Assembly (NCBI GenBank): GCA_023614405.1
Contig: CM042697.1
Location: 306,002,323 to 306,066,322 of the forward strand
Direction of reading: 5' to 3'
Source of the DNA: Avena insularis
Taxonomy: Eukaryota; Streptophyta; Magnoliopsida; Poales; Poaceae
Length of the DNA: 64,000 nt
A program made the position numbers and the translations under genes. Below are positions 1 through 12,100 of the stretch, piece by piece; positions within the stretch are counted from its first letter, which is position 1; the number at the start of each line of letters is the position of its first letter. The notes below the pieces were generated by a model, which saw nothing but the letters and a program-made list of their open reading frames with translations, was not told the DNA's origin and did no database searches.

Positions 1-519
1 AAATATGTGTTTTTTCGCCCAATTCAAACCTTAGTTCTGCTTGATGGGGGCTGTTTTCCTAACGCGGATCGCTCCAGTCTTGTTTGGATTTGAGTCTGAC
101 CAGGAGATCGATCTAGGAAACATACGAGTACTATGGGCCCAGGATGGATCAGTTTGGACCATATAGTACTATGGGTCGAGGAATAAAACGACAGAGACGC
201 TGATGCTCGCCCAGACGACAAACTGGTAGACTCTCAACCACGGGACTACACCAATTATTTATTTTCCTGTATGGGCCGTCGCTGGGATTTGGGGCCCCTA
301 ACTTTTGGGGGCCCTGTCCGGTCGCCCAGCTCGCACTGGCCTTGGACAGGCCTGCTGCTGCTGGTGAACAACAAACACTACGGATGCGGGAAAAAATCAT
401 ATTTAGCGCATTAGCGGTTTCCGTTGGAGGATGGGGCGTTTGGGTACGTTTTCCTTTTCGTACGTATTAATTTTCATCGCTTAAGCGGCTACCTAAACGC
501 CTGGCGTAATACATGCCCT

Positions 520-669
520 TAGAGCGGGTCTGCGGGTCTGCGGGTATGGGTTTGCCACCCCCATACCCGCCCCATTAAACTTGGAGGGTCTAACTTTTTA
601 CCAAACCCTCCCCATTTAAGGCGGGTATCCATCGGATTTGTGGGTTTCGGGGCCCCATTGCCAGCCCTA
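520..669. mobile_element. Possible hAT-type MITE
   Basis: The left end reads TAGAGCGGG and the right end, in reverse complement, reads TAGGGCTGGCAATG, which resembles cereal MITEs that start with TAGGGCTGGCAATGGGTA. Inside is a clean hairpin with arms GCGGGTATGGG (540-550) and CCCATACCCGC (560-570). No convincing target-site duplication flanks it, and the two ends match only partly, so this is a tentative call. Confidence 0.3.
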
Positions 670-1309
670 ATCGCATCCTTATCATCGGACTATCCTCGTT
701 TGCTATAGGAGTATCACATTTACTCAATGATAGATTTATACTCCCTCATGTCAGGTTTGTAAGGCTCGGGAAAAGGGGATGTCGGTGGCCGGTTCCGCAG
801 GACATGGGAGGCATGCAGGGACGCATGGGGCGGGTGTATTGTGGCAAGAGAGAGGCAGAAGCTCTGTTTGCTCGGGGAAGGTGAGGAGAGGAGGGAGGAG
901 GCGGCGCCGAGGGGAGTTCCCCTGTTCGCTCACGCGTGGGCGAGACATGGGCGAAGGGTCGCGCGGTCAAAAACATTGTGTTCGACATAGGAAAGCTCGG
1001 TCTGGCTCGGTCGCGCGTAAATCTTCCCATGAAATTGCATGCCCCTTATGTGCATGTGGGTTCGACGATGTGCCTTCTCCAGGGCATTCTGAACTCTCTT
1101 AAATCGATTCCAATATGGTATTTTGTTAGTATCTAGTGTTACCTATCTGCTGGATAGTTTCCCTTTTGTAGCCTTATACTCATGTTCCCCTCTCATATGC
1201 ATCCGAGGTTTCTCCGAACTAGGTTTTACACCCTCTAACTCCTAATATTGATTTTAGTTGATTTTAGCTAGAGTTACCTATCTACTACACGGTTTCCTTT
1301 TTGTAGCTA

Positions 1310-1326
1310 GGTTTAGGGTTTAGGGT
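1310..1326 (+). repeat. Two-copy telomere-like motif
   Basis: Two consecutive TTTAGGG units lie in a T-rich context. Two copies are too few for an interstitial telomere array. Such short telo-boxes also occur in plant promoters and leaders, and here the motif sits about 120 bases ahead of the CACTA coding remnant. Confidence 0.5.
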
Positions 1327-1443
1327 TTCTCTTCATTTTTATTATTGTGTATGTATATATTAGTGTTTCTCTGAATTAGGGTTTATATCTCTCAACACCG
1401 TACTTAACTTTCTCCTTTAGCCGCTTTGACTTATTCGTTTTTC

Positions 1444-3107
1444 CACCTATGTAGAAAATATGGACCCACACGTCAGAGACGAAGAATGGAAGAGTTGATC
1501 CAAGGTGTGATCCATGGGGAAGATAATTTAGACGTATCAACGTTTATGAACAACTCCGGTGAGGGTGATCCTCTTTTTACCGGAATAGACAACTTGTTTG
1601 AGGTTGAAGGTGTTGCCTTCCGCGAGGGAGAAGGCGATGCCTTGTGTAATCAAGAAGATGACCGCTCCGGTGAGGTCCATGTAATATAAATCAATTCATT
1701 AATTAATCATCTGCTATCTATATAGAAATAGTAACGACGGTCTTTCTTCTTTTAGCCCTTCGGATCGAAGGAATCTACTAAAAAGAGCAGACGAGGCCCA
1801 ACCAAAAAGTTGCAAGACCATGAGAGGTTCAGGATCGAAGATGTCGCTGAAGACGGCAACGACGGCCTCAAGTTGTCGCAACCAAATTTGTGGCACGATG
1901 CGGAGTAATCGTTAGGGACTTAATCCCGATCACCATTAGAAATTGGAATAGGCCTGCTAATGCGGATGAAGAGGGAACATGTTTATTTGTCCCTAACCAC
2001 GCCAAAGATTTACCGTGGAAGAGGCTCATGGTTAATTTCAAACTACCGAAGATAGAGCTGGATCCAAATGCGGAGGATCCAGTTGAGGATGCCTTACAAC
2101 ATGGGAGAGCCATGGAGGCTAAGGTCAGGGAGTGGGCTTTGAAGAAGATGGCCCAGTGTTTCACCAACTGGAAGAAAAGATTGCACCTTGACTATGTCGT
2201 GAAAGAGAAGACTCCCGATTTCAAGAATATTCAGTTTGAGAAGATAAAACCATTCTGGGCTGAGTTTGTGGAATACAAGACATCAGAAAAAGCCAAGAAA
2301 ATGTCTGAAACGAATAAGCTGAATGCTGCTAACAAGAAGTATCACCATACTATGGGGCAAGGTGGCTGTGGTGGCATTCCTAAGTGGGAGAAACCTGAGA
2401 ATGAATCAAGTGCTAAAAAGATCACCCTAGAGATGCATTTATTGGGTAGAACGTGCAAGGAATTGGTTTTACGGCATGGGGGCACGTTGGACTGGAAGGG
2501 AGGTGTATATATAACATACGACATAAAGAAGACCCCTTGCCAATCGAGAGAATGAGAAAAGCAAGACAGTGTTAAAGATGGGGACTTCATTCCGATAGAG
2601 AGAATGATGAGCTCACACTCGCCCTTGGAAATAAGGAACATGATGGACGAACACGAGGCACAAGAGGCTCCCAACCATGGAGGACTGGGTTTCCCGAAGA
2701 GAGGAAGAAATATCCTGATAGAAGCCGTCAGAGGAGAATGGACAGGGTGGAAGTTGAAGCAAATAGTCAGAAAGAGCAAATGTGTTTAATTGAAGAACGA
2801 TTAAAGCAACAACAAGATGAAATTAACGCACTTAAAGAGCAAAGTACTACCGGCCCATCTCAACAGCACACTGCATTCGATGCTACCGGCCTATCGAATA
2901 ATCGAAAAAGCAGTGTGGCTTCCACCGAGGTCCCGGGTGATGACAATGGCGATGGCGATGACGATGATGCACCGACGATGGCTCCTGTTGGCTACCTAGT
3001 GGATGATATCACAGAGATGACACACTGCGAGCTACATGTCAAAGTTGTGAACATATCAATGAAGGTGGCGGTCGGCTATGCCTTACCAATTGGACCCACA
3101 CCAACTT
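1444..3107 (+). pseudogene. CACTA second gene, 5' part (transposase_24-like), degenerate
   Basis: This is the N-terminal half of the large second protein of cereal CACTA elements, whose role in transposition is not well defined. The reading runs through a leader with DPHVRDEEW, then ELIQGV and a short acidic stretch. After an intron-like gap it continues in a basic segment and the long open region at 1890-2555, with the family signatures CGVIVRD, KDLPWKRLMVNF and KKYHH. It then passes LALGN and a glutamine-rich coiled segment (about 2740-2850) to SSVASTEV and a GPTPT motif at 3091-3105. Frameshifts lie near 1490, 1890 and 2600, and a TGA ends the central frame at 2553-2555. The frame stops right at the LTR insertion and resumes at 13099. 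The family match is recalled from known plant En/Spm proteins; no search was run. Confidence 0.75.
3103..3107. repeat. Target-site duplication, left copy (AACTT)
   Basis: AACTT directly precedes the 5' TG of the left LTR and is matched by AACTT at 13094-13098, right after the terminal CA of the right LTR. A 5-bp duplication is the expected size for plant LTR retrotransposons. Confidence 0.9.
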
Positions 3108-6100
3108 TGTAGTGACCTCGGATCAAGTAAGATCCTAAGTCCCTGTGAATAACATGCTAGTCACTGGATCAATAGCTAGCACTCACAGTCGATGAAATAT
3201 CATGTAAAACACAAGTCTTTATTACATGAATCGAATAATCCAGAGTTTACATTATTACAACAGAAGCGATATAAATACAACTTGGAGTCCCATCAATGGC
3301 ACATGCAGGTTGAGTGAAGACCCGCGATCCTAGCGCACCTTTCAAAGATCTTCGAAATTCTGCACATGAAACGTGCAGCCAACAAGTTGGGTTAATACTT
3401 TGAATGTATTGGCAAATTACACCAAGGAAGGAAAGACTAACTCTACATGCAAGGCTAGTTTAGGCTTTGGAGTTCATTTGCATAAAGCTAATTTTCTCTA
3501 AGTATGGAGAAAAGAGAGGGAGAGTTTTACCCTACTTTGTAAACATTTTCTTAGATAAAATAGGGTCGAATGGTACACGAGGATATTACTCACCAAGTGT
3601 CCAAACAACCAAACACTTGGATATTACGCACTGCGCCACTTGGATATTACACCAAGTTCCCAAATTCCCACCCATTAGCGATATTACGACGCCATGGGGT
3701 TTCAAAAACTTTGTTTTAGAAAAGAGAGAGAATATCCTTGAGGCTCCATCCTTCGACGCCATTGTTGTTCATTATCGTGAACACGGTGATCGATCGATTG
3801 CAATACTCTAAGTTTGTGCACTTTACCCATAATCCACGATCAAGTCCTTTACGCACAAGACCATGGCGAGGCTTTCCCTTAGTAGCCCCTCTACCTTCCG
3901 GATCCAACCGTGCCAAGAACCTCCAAATGTTGGTACCCAGGTGAGGTTTCCCACTAAGTACTAGGCCAAGACAGAGCCCATAATGTATTGTGGTTGCACT
4001 GGAAGCTTCTGAATTTTGAAACATGGCAGACTTCTTTGATTCCTAGGCGGCCGTCCTCCACCAAAATCTCACTCGTTGACCCGACAACCATTCCGCCCAG
4101 AAGAAAACTTAGTTTTATTTTGAAGTGGATTTGAGAAGAAAAGTTGGCTCTAGAGAGCCTTTATACTTAGAAAAATTCTTTGTCTTTCGAACCCCCCAAC
4201 GGTACTTTGTATATATAGCATAACAAGCAATACTTAGCAAAAACAGGGGTAACCTATTAGGAGGGAAAATCCTAAGTATAGAGCTACTCATGGCATACTA
4301 CAAAATCATCGCACTTCAAAATAATACTAAGGAAAAATTCTACTAGAACATCCTACACATGCATACTACAGAATTTTGAAGATCACATGCATAGAATCAA
4401 AACTGGGACGATAATATGAACAAGTGGTGTAACTTGCCTTATGTTGATAATATGGGTGTTCATTGTATTTCTCCGCAGCAATCGCACTCTCCGGACAATC
4501 TAATACAAGGATAAGGTAGTTCCAATCAAAACAATTGCAAACATAGCAAACACAACAAGGATGATCGAAAACATGCATGATGATTTAACATTACACAATG
4601 GGTATAATTAGTTTTATGAATATTAATATATCATATGATGCATGTATGAGTTCATTTAATGCAATAGGGTACTTGTTATTAATAATTACTTGCCAATATA
4701 AGGGTTTTGATAGTTCTATTGTAACGCCTGTTCTAACTGTAGAATTAAATTTGTTTCTTGGATTTACTGGATAGAGGACGTTAATACGAACCAGTAGGTG
4801 TTGGATTCACCCTAATCGGAGTTATAGATCTTTTTATATGATTTAAATAGTGTTTAATGGGTTTTAAATGATTCATACAGTTTCTTTTGCCTAAAAATCA
4901 AACTAAAATTATATCTGTAATCTCCACGGAATTGTGATTTCAGGGACATATTATTTGTAATTTTCTAAATAGTATTTATTTTCTTATGAATTTATTACTC
5001 TAAATAAGATATTAAACCATTTATTTAATTGCTGCGAAACCTTATAGTATTTTACTGAACCATTTACAGATTGATGATCTACATGGAACCAGCTTTCTAT
5101 TGGTATATTATTTATATTTTTGTGACAAGCAATTAATTTACTATGAATTTAATGATTTATAAAGCCATTAAAACTAATTAAATTGCTACGGGTTAAATAA
5201 TCCGCAAAGGCTAGATCCAACCAGATATTCATAAAGTACATTACAGTAGCTTCAATTTGATATATTATTCGTATTTTTCGGAGTTACAGATAATTTCTTA
5301 TAAATTTATTAACCTAAAAGACCATTAAAACTAATTAAATTACTGCAGTAACCACGTATAGTAAAAGTTCGGTCTATTCTGATAAGATGATTCTACGTGA
5401 CATTATCTTCAATTTGATATATTATACGCAATTTTTGGACGTGGTATGAATTTCTAATGAATTTTATAAGTTAGATCTATAATATGCAATTTTAAATTTG
5501 AACTCGGAATATTCCAGGGAATATTCCGCTGACTGGTTGACTTTGCATTCTGACTGGGACTAGATGTTGACCTTACGTTGATGTGGTATTGATGATGAAG
5601 ATGACTGGGATGACTGGGACTAGATCCAATCATAACTTTTTCATACTAGCTCCAAATGAGCTCAATTTTGTTTCTAAAATTTTGTAGTATTAATTGGATC
5701 TCTTTAGGCTATAATTATCAATAATTTATGCCTTAGCAACAGTTGGTTTTAATAAGTCAATTTAATCATCCTTAGGAACATTTGGGCAAATCAACTATAG
5801 GATTTAGATACCAGGATTTGGATTCAGTTTGTGAGAACTTTGCATGGATGAAATGCTTATGAATGCTTCATGATTTTCATTTTGAAATCTTGCACACCAA
5901 TTCTACAATCCATAATCAATCCATGCCCTTTTGACTATATGGCTACTTAGGTCTTAACAAAAGAATATAAGATTTTGAATTCATGGTTGAGAGGATTTTC
6001 TATTCAAAAAGTTTCTTCTCTTTGAGAATTTTCAACATAGTCAAGCAATCAATCAAACTTATTTATTTATTTCACATTCCAAAATTAGGATAGTTTTGGG

Positions 6101-6108
6101 ATGTGACA
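3108..6108 (-). repeat. Left LTR (3' LTR in element orientation), 3001 bp, internally deleted
   Basis: It begins TGTAGTGACC and ends GGGATGTGACA, so both ends have the TG...CA form. It matches the right LTR along its length, except that about 900 bases present in the right copy (11717-12615) are absent here. At the junction (about 5616-5631) lies a short filler TGGGACTAGAT that also occurs just upstream (from about 5567), suggesting a deletion with templated filler. Many single-base differences separate the two copies, so the insertion is not recent. Confidence 0.88.
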
Positions 6109-7790
6109 GACTACCACCCTTAAAAGAAATCTCGTCCCGAGATTTGGGAAGGCTAGAAAGAAAGAAAGGTTCGGGATCCATTAGGATGCTACCACCCTTA
6201 AATGAAAATTGACTAGGTCACTTCTCGAGGATTCACTTAGCTCAGATTGGTTCTCCTTTAGACTTTTATTGGCACAATGTCTCTAGCACATTCTAAATAT
6301 CATGATTGATAGTTTACGAGAAAGCACTTCTTAAACTAGCAAAACTCTCATGGTGGGCAAATAGGGAATGTTTACTTCACGGTGCCCATAATTCACAGTT
6401 GGGATTCATCCTTACCGTACATCCTATGCTTAGCAATGGATGCTTTTAGAAGGGTGTAACAATATACCATTCTAGGGTTTAGGCTCAACGTTGACTCTCT
6501 GCTAAGGTTGAAAAGGGAACTCAAGATTCGCAAAGCCAACAGTACAAGAGCGAATAATAAGAGTAGTAGGAATGGTGATCAATCCATCCTGCACCCAAAT
6601 CATTACCCTGTATGAGGATAGGTGAATCACGTTTTTCTATCACTCGGGCATTCTTACTTGCCTTGAAGAATGTTTCCATGGGCACGAACTAATACTCTAT
6701 GTATACTCCCATGTATTCAATCAACAAAGATACTACTAAAACTAAGCTATCGATACTTCAACTTTCAGGTTGGGTAATCTACTACATAACATCATGTGCA
6801 ACACTTCATACTCCCACATTTTTTTTCCATTAGATAAAACATTCTCCTTCCTAAATGCATTGTGTTGTCAAACCTTCCGCTTAACACATCATTATATCTC
6901 CATGGGTTCAAGATAGGAAAGAATAGATTCTATAGGAAAGAAACGACTAAGAAAATAATCCTACCCATAACTATATGAAGCAATCAATGTCACAAACAAG
7001 CAACAATCATAAGGAATCAACACACAGGCAAACACTTATATAATAACGTCACATGTGTATAAACTTAGTATTATATAACCACAAAACAGTTTGAAAGCAT
7101 TGGGAATAATACTAGAGTAAAATAGAGCAACATATAAGCAATAAACAAAATCTGTCAAAACGGTACAGCAGACTTCACGAATTTTTATGACCGACTTAAA
7201 CTCGTCACGAATTTTAGCCAATTTTTTTGCATGTACTACAGGTAATTACGCTCCAGATCTTATTTTTGTAGATTTTTCGGAGCTACCAATAAAATATTTA
7301 AAATCGCGCGGTACAACAGGTCAGGCAGAAAACTGCAGCAGTAATCCATGAATTTCAATCAATTCACATCATTAAAATAATTTTAAAAACCACACGAAAA
7401 CTCCAGAAACTTTAGAGTTTCAAAACAACAGATCCTAAACAAGGCATCACACGATATGGTTCAGTACAAACAAGCAAGTAACCTATATTGTCATACCACT
7501 TAAGTTGGTAAAAACAATATGCTAACACGATAGCGATGATCTCCTAAAGAGATAAAATATGGTGGTCCAGACCTAACCAAACTTAATGAGATGTTTATTT
7601 ATGTCATACTATTTGTTCTTTTACTTAGCTAACTCTCATATAGGTATCATAAGAATGGACAACCACAAATTAGAACAAGAAGAGGTTATAGAAAAGATAG
7701 ACAAGAATATAAGAACATCTAATAAGTATAAAATATGATAGTTCTCCTAATAGAGGTCTTCTATTGCTATTACCATCATCGTTTTTATCC
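6109..7790. other. Non-coding internal region of the LTR element
   Basis: The first bases (ACTACCACCCTTAA, 6110-6123) are the reverse complement of a polypurine tract next to the 3' LTR. After that I see AT-rich sequence with no open frame of interest and no pol motif in any frame. This is where a full-length element would carry its polyprotein, so pol was either lost or never present. Confidence 0.6.
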
Positions 7791-7799
7791 TTTCCAGCT

Positions 7800-8600
7800 A
7801 CATTCACATGTTTTGGACAATTATCAGCATAATGCGTAGGATTGTGACACTGGAAGCATAGGACTTTTGCTTAGATCCTTCCTCCTTTTTGGCAAGGACA
7901 TCCCGTTTTGTGGTTCTTCATGCTCTACCTCAACATTTGGAAGCCTTGATCATTTCCTTGAGCCAGTTTGGGGAAAATGGGCATTCCTTTCATATGTCGA
8001 GTATTGCGAAGTGATGACTTTGGGTGCGGTGTCTAGAGTCTTGAATCCATCCCTTGTATTTGTCGTGTCCTCATGAGCTTCATGAGGTCTTGGCGCATTC
8101 CGCCTCTCGACTTGTTGATTCAGCTTGATGTACCACCGTAGAGGTCCATTGAACGGGTTGTGATTGGTCCTTCGCATGTGAAGAATGTAACTTGAGAGGT
8201 GGGACATTCTTCTGATGGGTGCCTTCCTTCACAGTAGGGGCGCTGATCATGATGCTCCTTGGTGATATGCCCTATTTCTCCATAGGTCGTGCAAGCTAAA
8301 TGTTTCGGGACTTCAACCTCTTGGATTTTTGGTATACGAGACGAGATTGAAGTAGAACCACTTTAAATTCTTCCTAAGATATCACCCCTTGATGATCATC
8401 AATGGTGTGTTGCATCTCCCACCAAGTTGGAGCGTCGTCCTTTAGGAATTGGGTGGCATAATGAAGCATTCTGTTGACTTCAATGTTGGCATCCTTCATT
8501 CTTTCTTCAACCTGGAGCATCCACTTCTTTGCATCGGCGTGGCTCTTACGCTTGGTGGAGTTGAGTTCCTTGTCCTCCTTATTGATATGGTCCACCCGTC
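7800..8600 (-). pseudogene. gag remnant with CCHC zinc knuckle
   Basis: Gag is the structural capsid/nucleocapsid protein of LTR retrotransposons. On the minus strand a 73-codon open frame (8374-8595) contains FLKDDAPTWWEM, a pattern typical of the capsid part of plant gypsy gag. Further downstream in the same direction, 7811-7858 encodes CFQCHNPTHYADNC, a full C-x2-C-x4-H-x4-C knuckle. Between them lies an 85-codon open frame (7950-8207) in another frame, so frameshifts separate the parts. No start codon is placed with confidence. No pol follows. Confidence 0.7.
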
Positions 8601-9183
8601 GAGTTGACCAAGGTTTAGAGTAGGAACGAATGGAGTATGGAAGAAGAAGAATAACCCATACAAGAAATTTTATTTAGAAAACAGGTTTTCATTAGCTAAG
8701 GTAATAAACCATACAAGATAGCAAATAATTTGTCGCATCTATATTTAGCAAAATCTTATTCGGGTTTGGTTCCTAATAGGTCACTTGGAATCTTCGAGGC
8801 TTCGAGTCTCCAAAAGTCTTCGTGCTCTTGATAGTCTTCATGTTCTTCATAATCTTCAATCTTTCGAGTTCTTTAGTTAATAACATTGACTTAAGGCCTT
8901 TGAAGTCTTTAATCTTGTATCATCAGTCTTGGAACATCTTTCATGGAGGTCTTCAAGTACCAACTTAATCGAAACATTGAGATGATCTTCTTTGAAAAGG
9001 TAATCTTGAGAAAAGTTTCTTCTTGAAGTGTGTAGTGGTCATTTTCTAATGTTGAAAAGAAGAGACTTAAATTTTAAAACCCCAAAGGTAGATGATGAGA
9101 AGTATGAGAGTTTTCTGAAATAACTTAGAAAATATTTGTCCTAAGGTTTTTCCATGTATAGGGTCACGATCTACAAATAACTT
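8601..9183. other. Leader of the LTR element, no gene seen
   Basis: This stretch lies between the primer-binding site and the gag remnant. It has clusters of short CTT-rich repeats (for example TCTTCG and TCTTGA motifs at 8790-9000) and no convincing open frame. It is probably the untranslated leader plus a decayed gag start. Confidence 0.45.
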
Positions 9184-9196
9184 ATGCTCGATACCA
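9184..9196 (-). other. Primer-binding-like site
   Basis: On the minus strand this reads TGGTATCGAGCAT, immediately inside the right LTR. It closely resembles the initiator-methionine tRNA primer site TGGTATCAGAGC, with an AG-to-GA type difference in the middle. It fixes the element's orientation as minus and places the LTR edge near 9197. Confidence 0.65.
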
Positions 9197-12100
9197 TCTC
9201 AGACCTCGGATCAAGTAAGATCCTAAGTCCCTGAATAACATGCTAGTCCCTGGATCAATAGCTAGCACTCACAATGATGAAATATCATGTAAAACACAAG
9301 TCTTTATTACATGAATCGAATAATCCAGAGTTTACATTATTACACAATGTTTATATAAATACAACTTGAGTCCCATCAATGCCACAGCAGGTTCAAGAAG
9401 ACCCGCGATCCTAGCGCACCTTTCAAAGATCTTCGAAATTCTGCACATGAAACGTGCAGCCAACAAGTTGGGTCAATACTTTGAATGTATTGGCAAATTA
9501 CACCAAGGAAGGAAAGACTAACTCTACATGCAAGGCTAGTTTAGGCTTTGGAGTTCATTTGCATAAAGCTAATTTTCTCTAAGTATGGAGAAAAGAGAGG
9601 GAGAGTTTTACCATACTTTGTAAACATTTTCTTAGATAAAATAGGGTCGAATGGCACACGAGGATATTACTCACCAAGTGTCCAAACAACCAAACACTTG
9701 GATATTACGCACCAAGCGTCACTTGGATATTACACACCAAGTTTCCAAATTCCCACCCATTAGCGATATTACGCACGCCATGGGGTTTCAAAAACTTTGT
9801 TTTAGAAAAGAGAGAGGAAGATCCTTCAGAGGCTCCATCCTTCAGACGCTCATTGTTGTTCTTATCACGTGAACACTACCGATCGATCAGATTGCAATAC
9901 TCTCGAGAGTTTGTGCACTTTACCCACAATCCACGATCAAGTCCTTTTACAGACAAGACCATGGCGAGGCTTTCCCTTAGTAGCCCCTCTACCTTCCGGA
10001 TCCAACCGTGCCAAGAACCTCCAAATGTTGGTACCCAGGTGAGGTTTCCCACTAAGTACTAGGCCAAGACAGAGCCCATAATGTATTGTGGTTGCACTGG
10101 AAGCTTCTGAATTCTGAAACATGGCAGGCTTCTTTGATTCCTGGGCGGCCGTCCTCCACCAAAATCTCACTCGTTGACCCGACAACCATTCCGCCCAGAA
10201 GAAAACTTAGTTTTATTTTGAAGTGGAATTGAGAAGAAAAGTTGGCTCTAGAGAGCCTTTTATACTTAGAAAAATTCTTTGTCTTTCGAACCCCCAACGG
10301 TACTTTGTATATATAGCATAACAAGCAATACTTAGCAAAAACAGGGGTAACCTATTAGGAGGGAAAATCCTAAGTATAGAGCTTCTCATGGCATACTACA
10401 AAATCTTCGCACTTGCAAAATAATACTAAGGAAAAATTCTACTAGAACATCCTACACATGCATACTACAGAATTTTGAAGATCACATGCATAGAATCAAA
10501 ACTGGGACGATAATATGAACAAGTGGTGTAACTTGCCTTATGTTGATAATATGGGTGTTCATTGTATTTCTCCGCAGCAATCGCACTCTCCGAACAATCT
10601 AATACGAGGACAAGGTAGTTCCAATCAAAACAATTGCAAACATAGCAAACACAACAAGGATGATCGAAAACATGCATGATGATTTAACATTATACAATGG
10701 GTATAATTAGTTTTATGAATATTAATATATCATATGATGCATGTATGAGTTCATTTAATGCAATAGGGTACTTGTTATTAATAATTACTTGCCAATATAA
10801 GGGTTTTGATAGTTCTGTTGTAACGCCTGTTCTAACTGTAGAATTAAATTTATTTCTTGGATTTACTGGATAGAGGACGTTAATACGAACCAGTAGGCCT
10901 TGGATTCACCCTAATCGGAGTTATAGATCTTTTTATATGATTTAAATAGTGTTTAATGGGTTTTAAATGATTCATACAGTTTCTTTTGCCTAAAAATCAA
11001 ACTAAAATTATATCTGTAATCTCCACGGAATTGTGATTTCAGGGACATATTATTTGTAATTTTCTGAATAGTATTTATTTTCTTATGAATTTATTACTAT
11101 AAATAAGCCATTAAACCATTTATTTAATTGCTGCGAAATCTTATAGTATTTTACTGAACCATTTGCAGATTGATGATCTACATGGAACCAGCTTTCTATT
11201 GGTATATTATTTATATTTTTGTGACAAGCAATTAATTTACTATGAATTTAATGATTTATAAAGACATTAAAACTAATTAAATTTCTACGGGTTAAATAAT
11301 CTGCAAAGGCTAGATGCAACCAGATATTCTTAAAGTACATTACAGTAGCTTCAATTTGATATATTATTCATATTTTTCGGAGTTACAGATAATTTCTTAT
11401 GAATTTATTAACCTAAAAGACCATTAAAACTAATTAAATTACTGCAGTAACCACGTATAGTAAAAGTTGGATCTATTCTGATAAGATGATTCTACGTGAA
11501 ATTATCTTCAATTTGATATATTATATGCAATTTTTGGACGTGGTATGAATTTCTAATGAATTTTACAAGTTAGATCTATAATATGCAATTTTAAATTCGA
11601 ACGGAATATTCCAGGGAATATTCCGCTGACTGGACAGGTTGACTTTGCATGCTGACTGGGACTAGATGTTGACCTTACGTTGATGTGGTGTTGATGATGA
11701 AGATGACCGGGATGACGACATGGCACACACCGGTTTGATTGAATCTCGACCGTCTGGATAGGATCCGGTGGCTAGAAGAAGAGATTGACCCGATTTTGGC
11801 TCAGAATAGACAAGAAATAGATCTGTGTTAGAGAGACAAATCCGTAGGTCAAATTGAAAAACTCAGAACATGAAAGTTGTGGGGAATCATTATTCCTACC
11901 TTCTCACCAAAGTAATTTGGATTTGAAGAAACGAGCGCGAGTAGATCTTGGATTTACACCGTAAGATCTGAAATATTGCGATACGAAATTCTCCGGCTGT
12001 GGTGGATGAAAAGAGGTGAGGTTTATCGGGATTGAAAGATTTCGACGATTCCTACAACTTTTGTTTTTTGACCGAAGGCAAACGACGAAGTCTAGATGGG

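Larger units (their letters stand above)
1..1425. other. Gene-free left flank
   Basis: No reading frame here looks like a recognisable protein. The stretch holds a GC-rich part (roughly 750-1000), a possible MITE (520-669) and a double TTTAGGG motif (1310-1326). The left terminus of the CACTA element that follows was searched for (CACTGGTGGAAA) and not found, so the boundary between flank and transposon is not placed. The short open frames on both strands overlap one another and show no domain or motif. Confidence 0.5.

Noticed and set aside
746..1102. Overlapping open frames of ~100 codons on both strands
   Set aside because: They shadow each other in GC-rich sequence and show no domain, start context or neighbouring exon.
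3467..3811. Plus-strand frame MEFICIKLIFSK in the left LTR, repeated at 9548
   Set aside because: The downstream part differs in frame between the LTR copies because of indels, which argues against a conserved protein.
4366..4578. 70-codon minus-strand frame, repeated at 10465-10677
   Set aside because: It lies in the LTR and occurs in both copies only because the LTR is duplicated; no recognisable protein.
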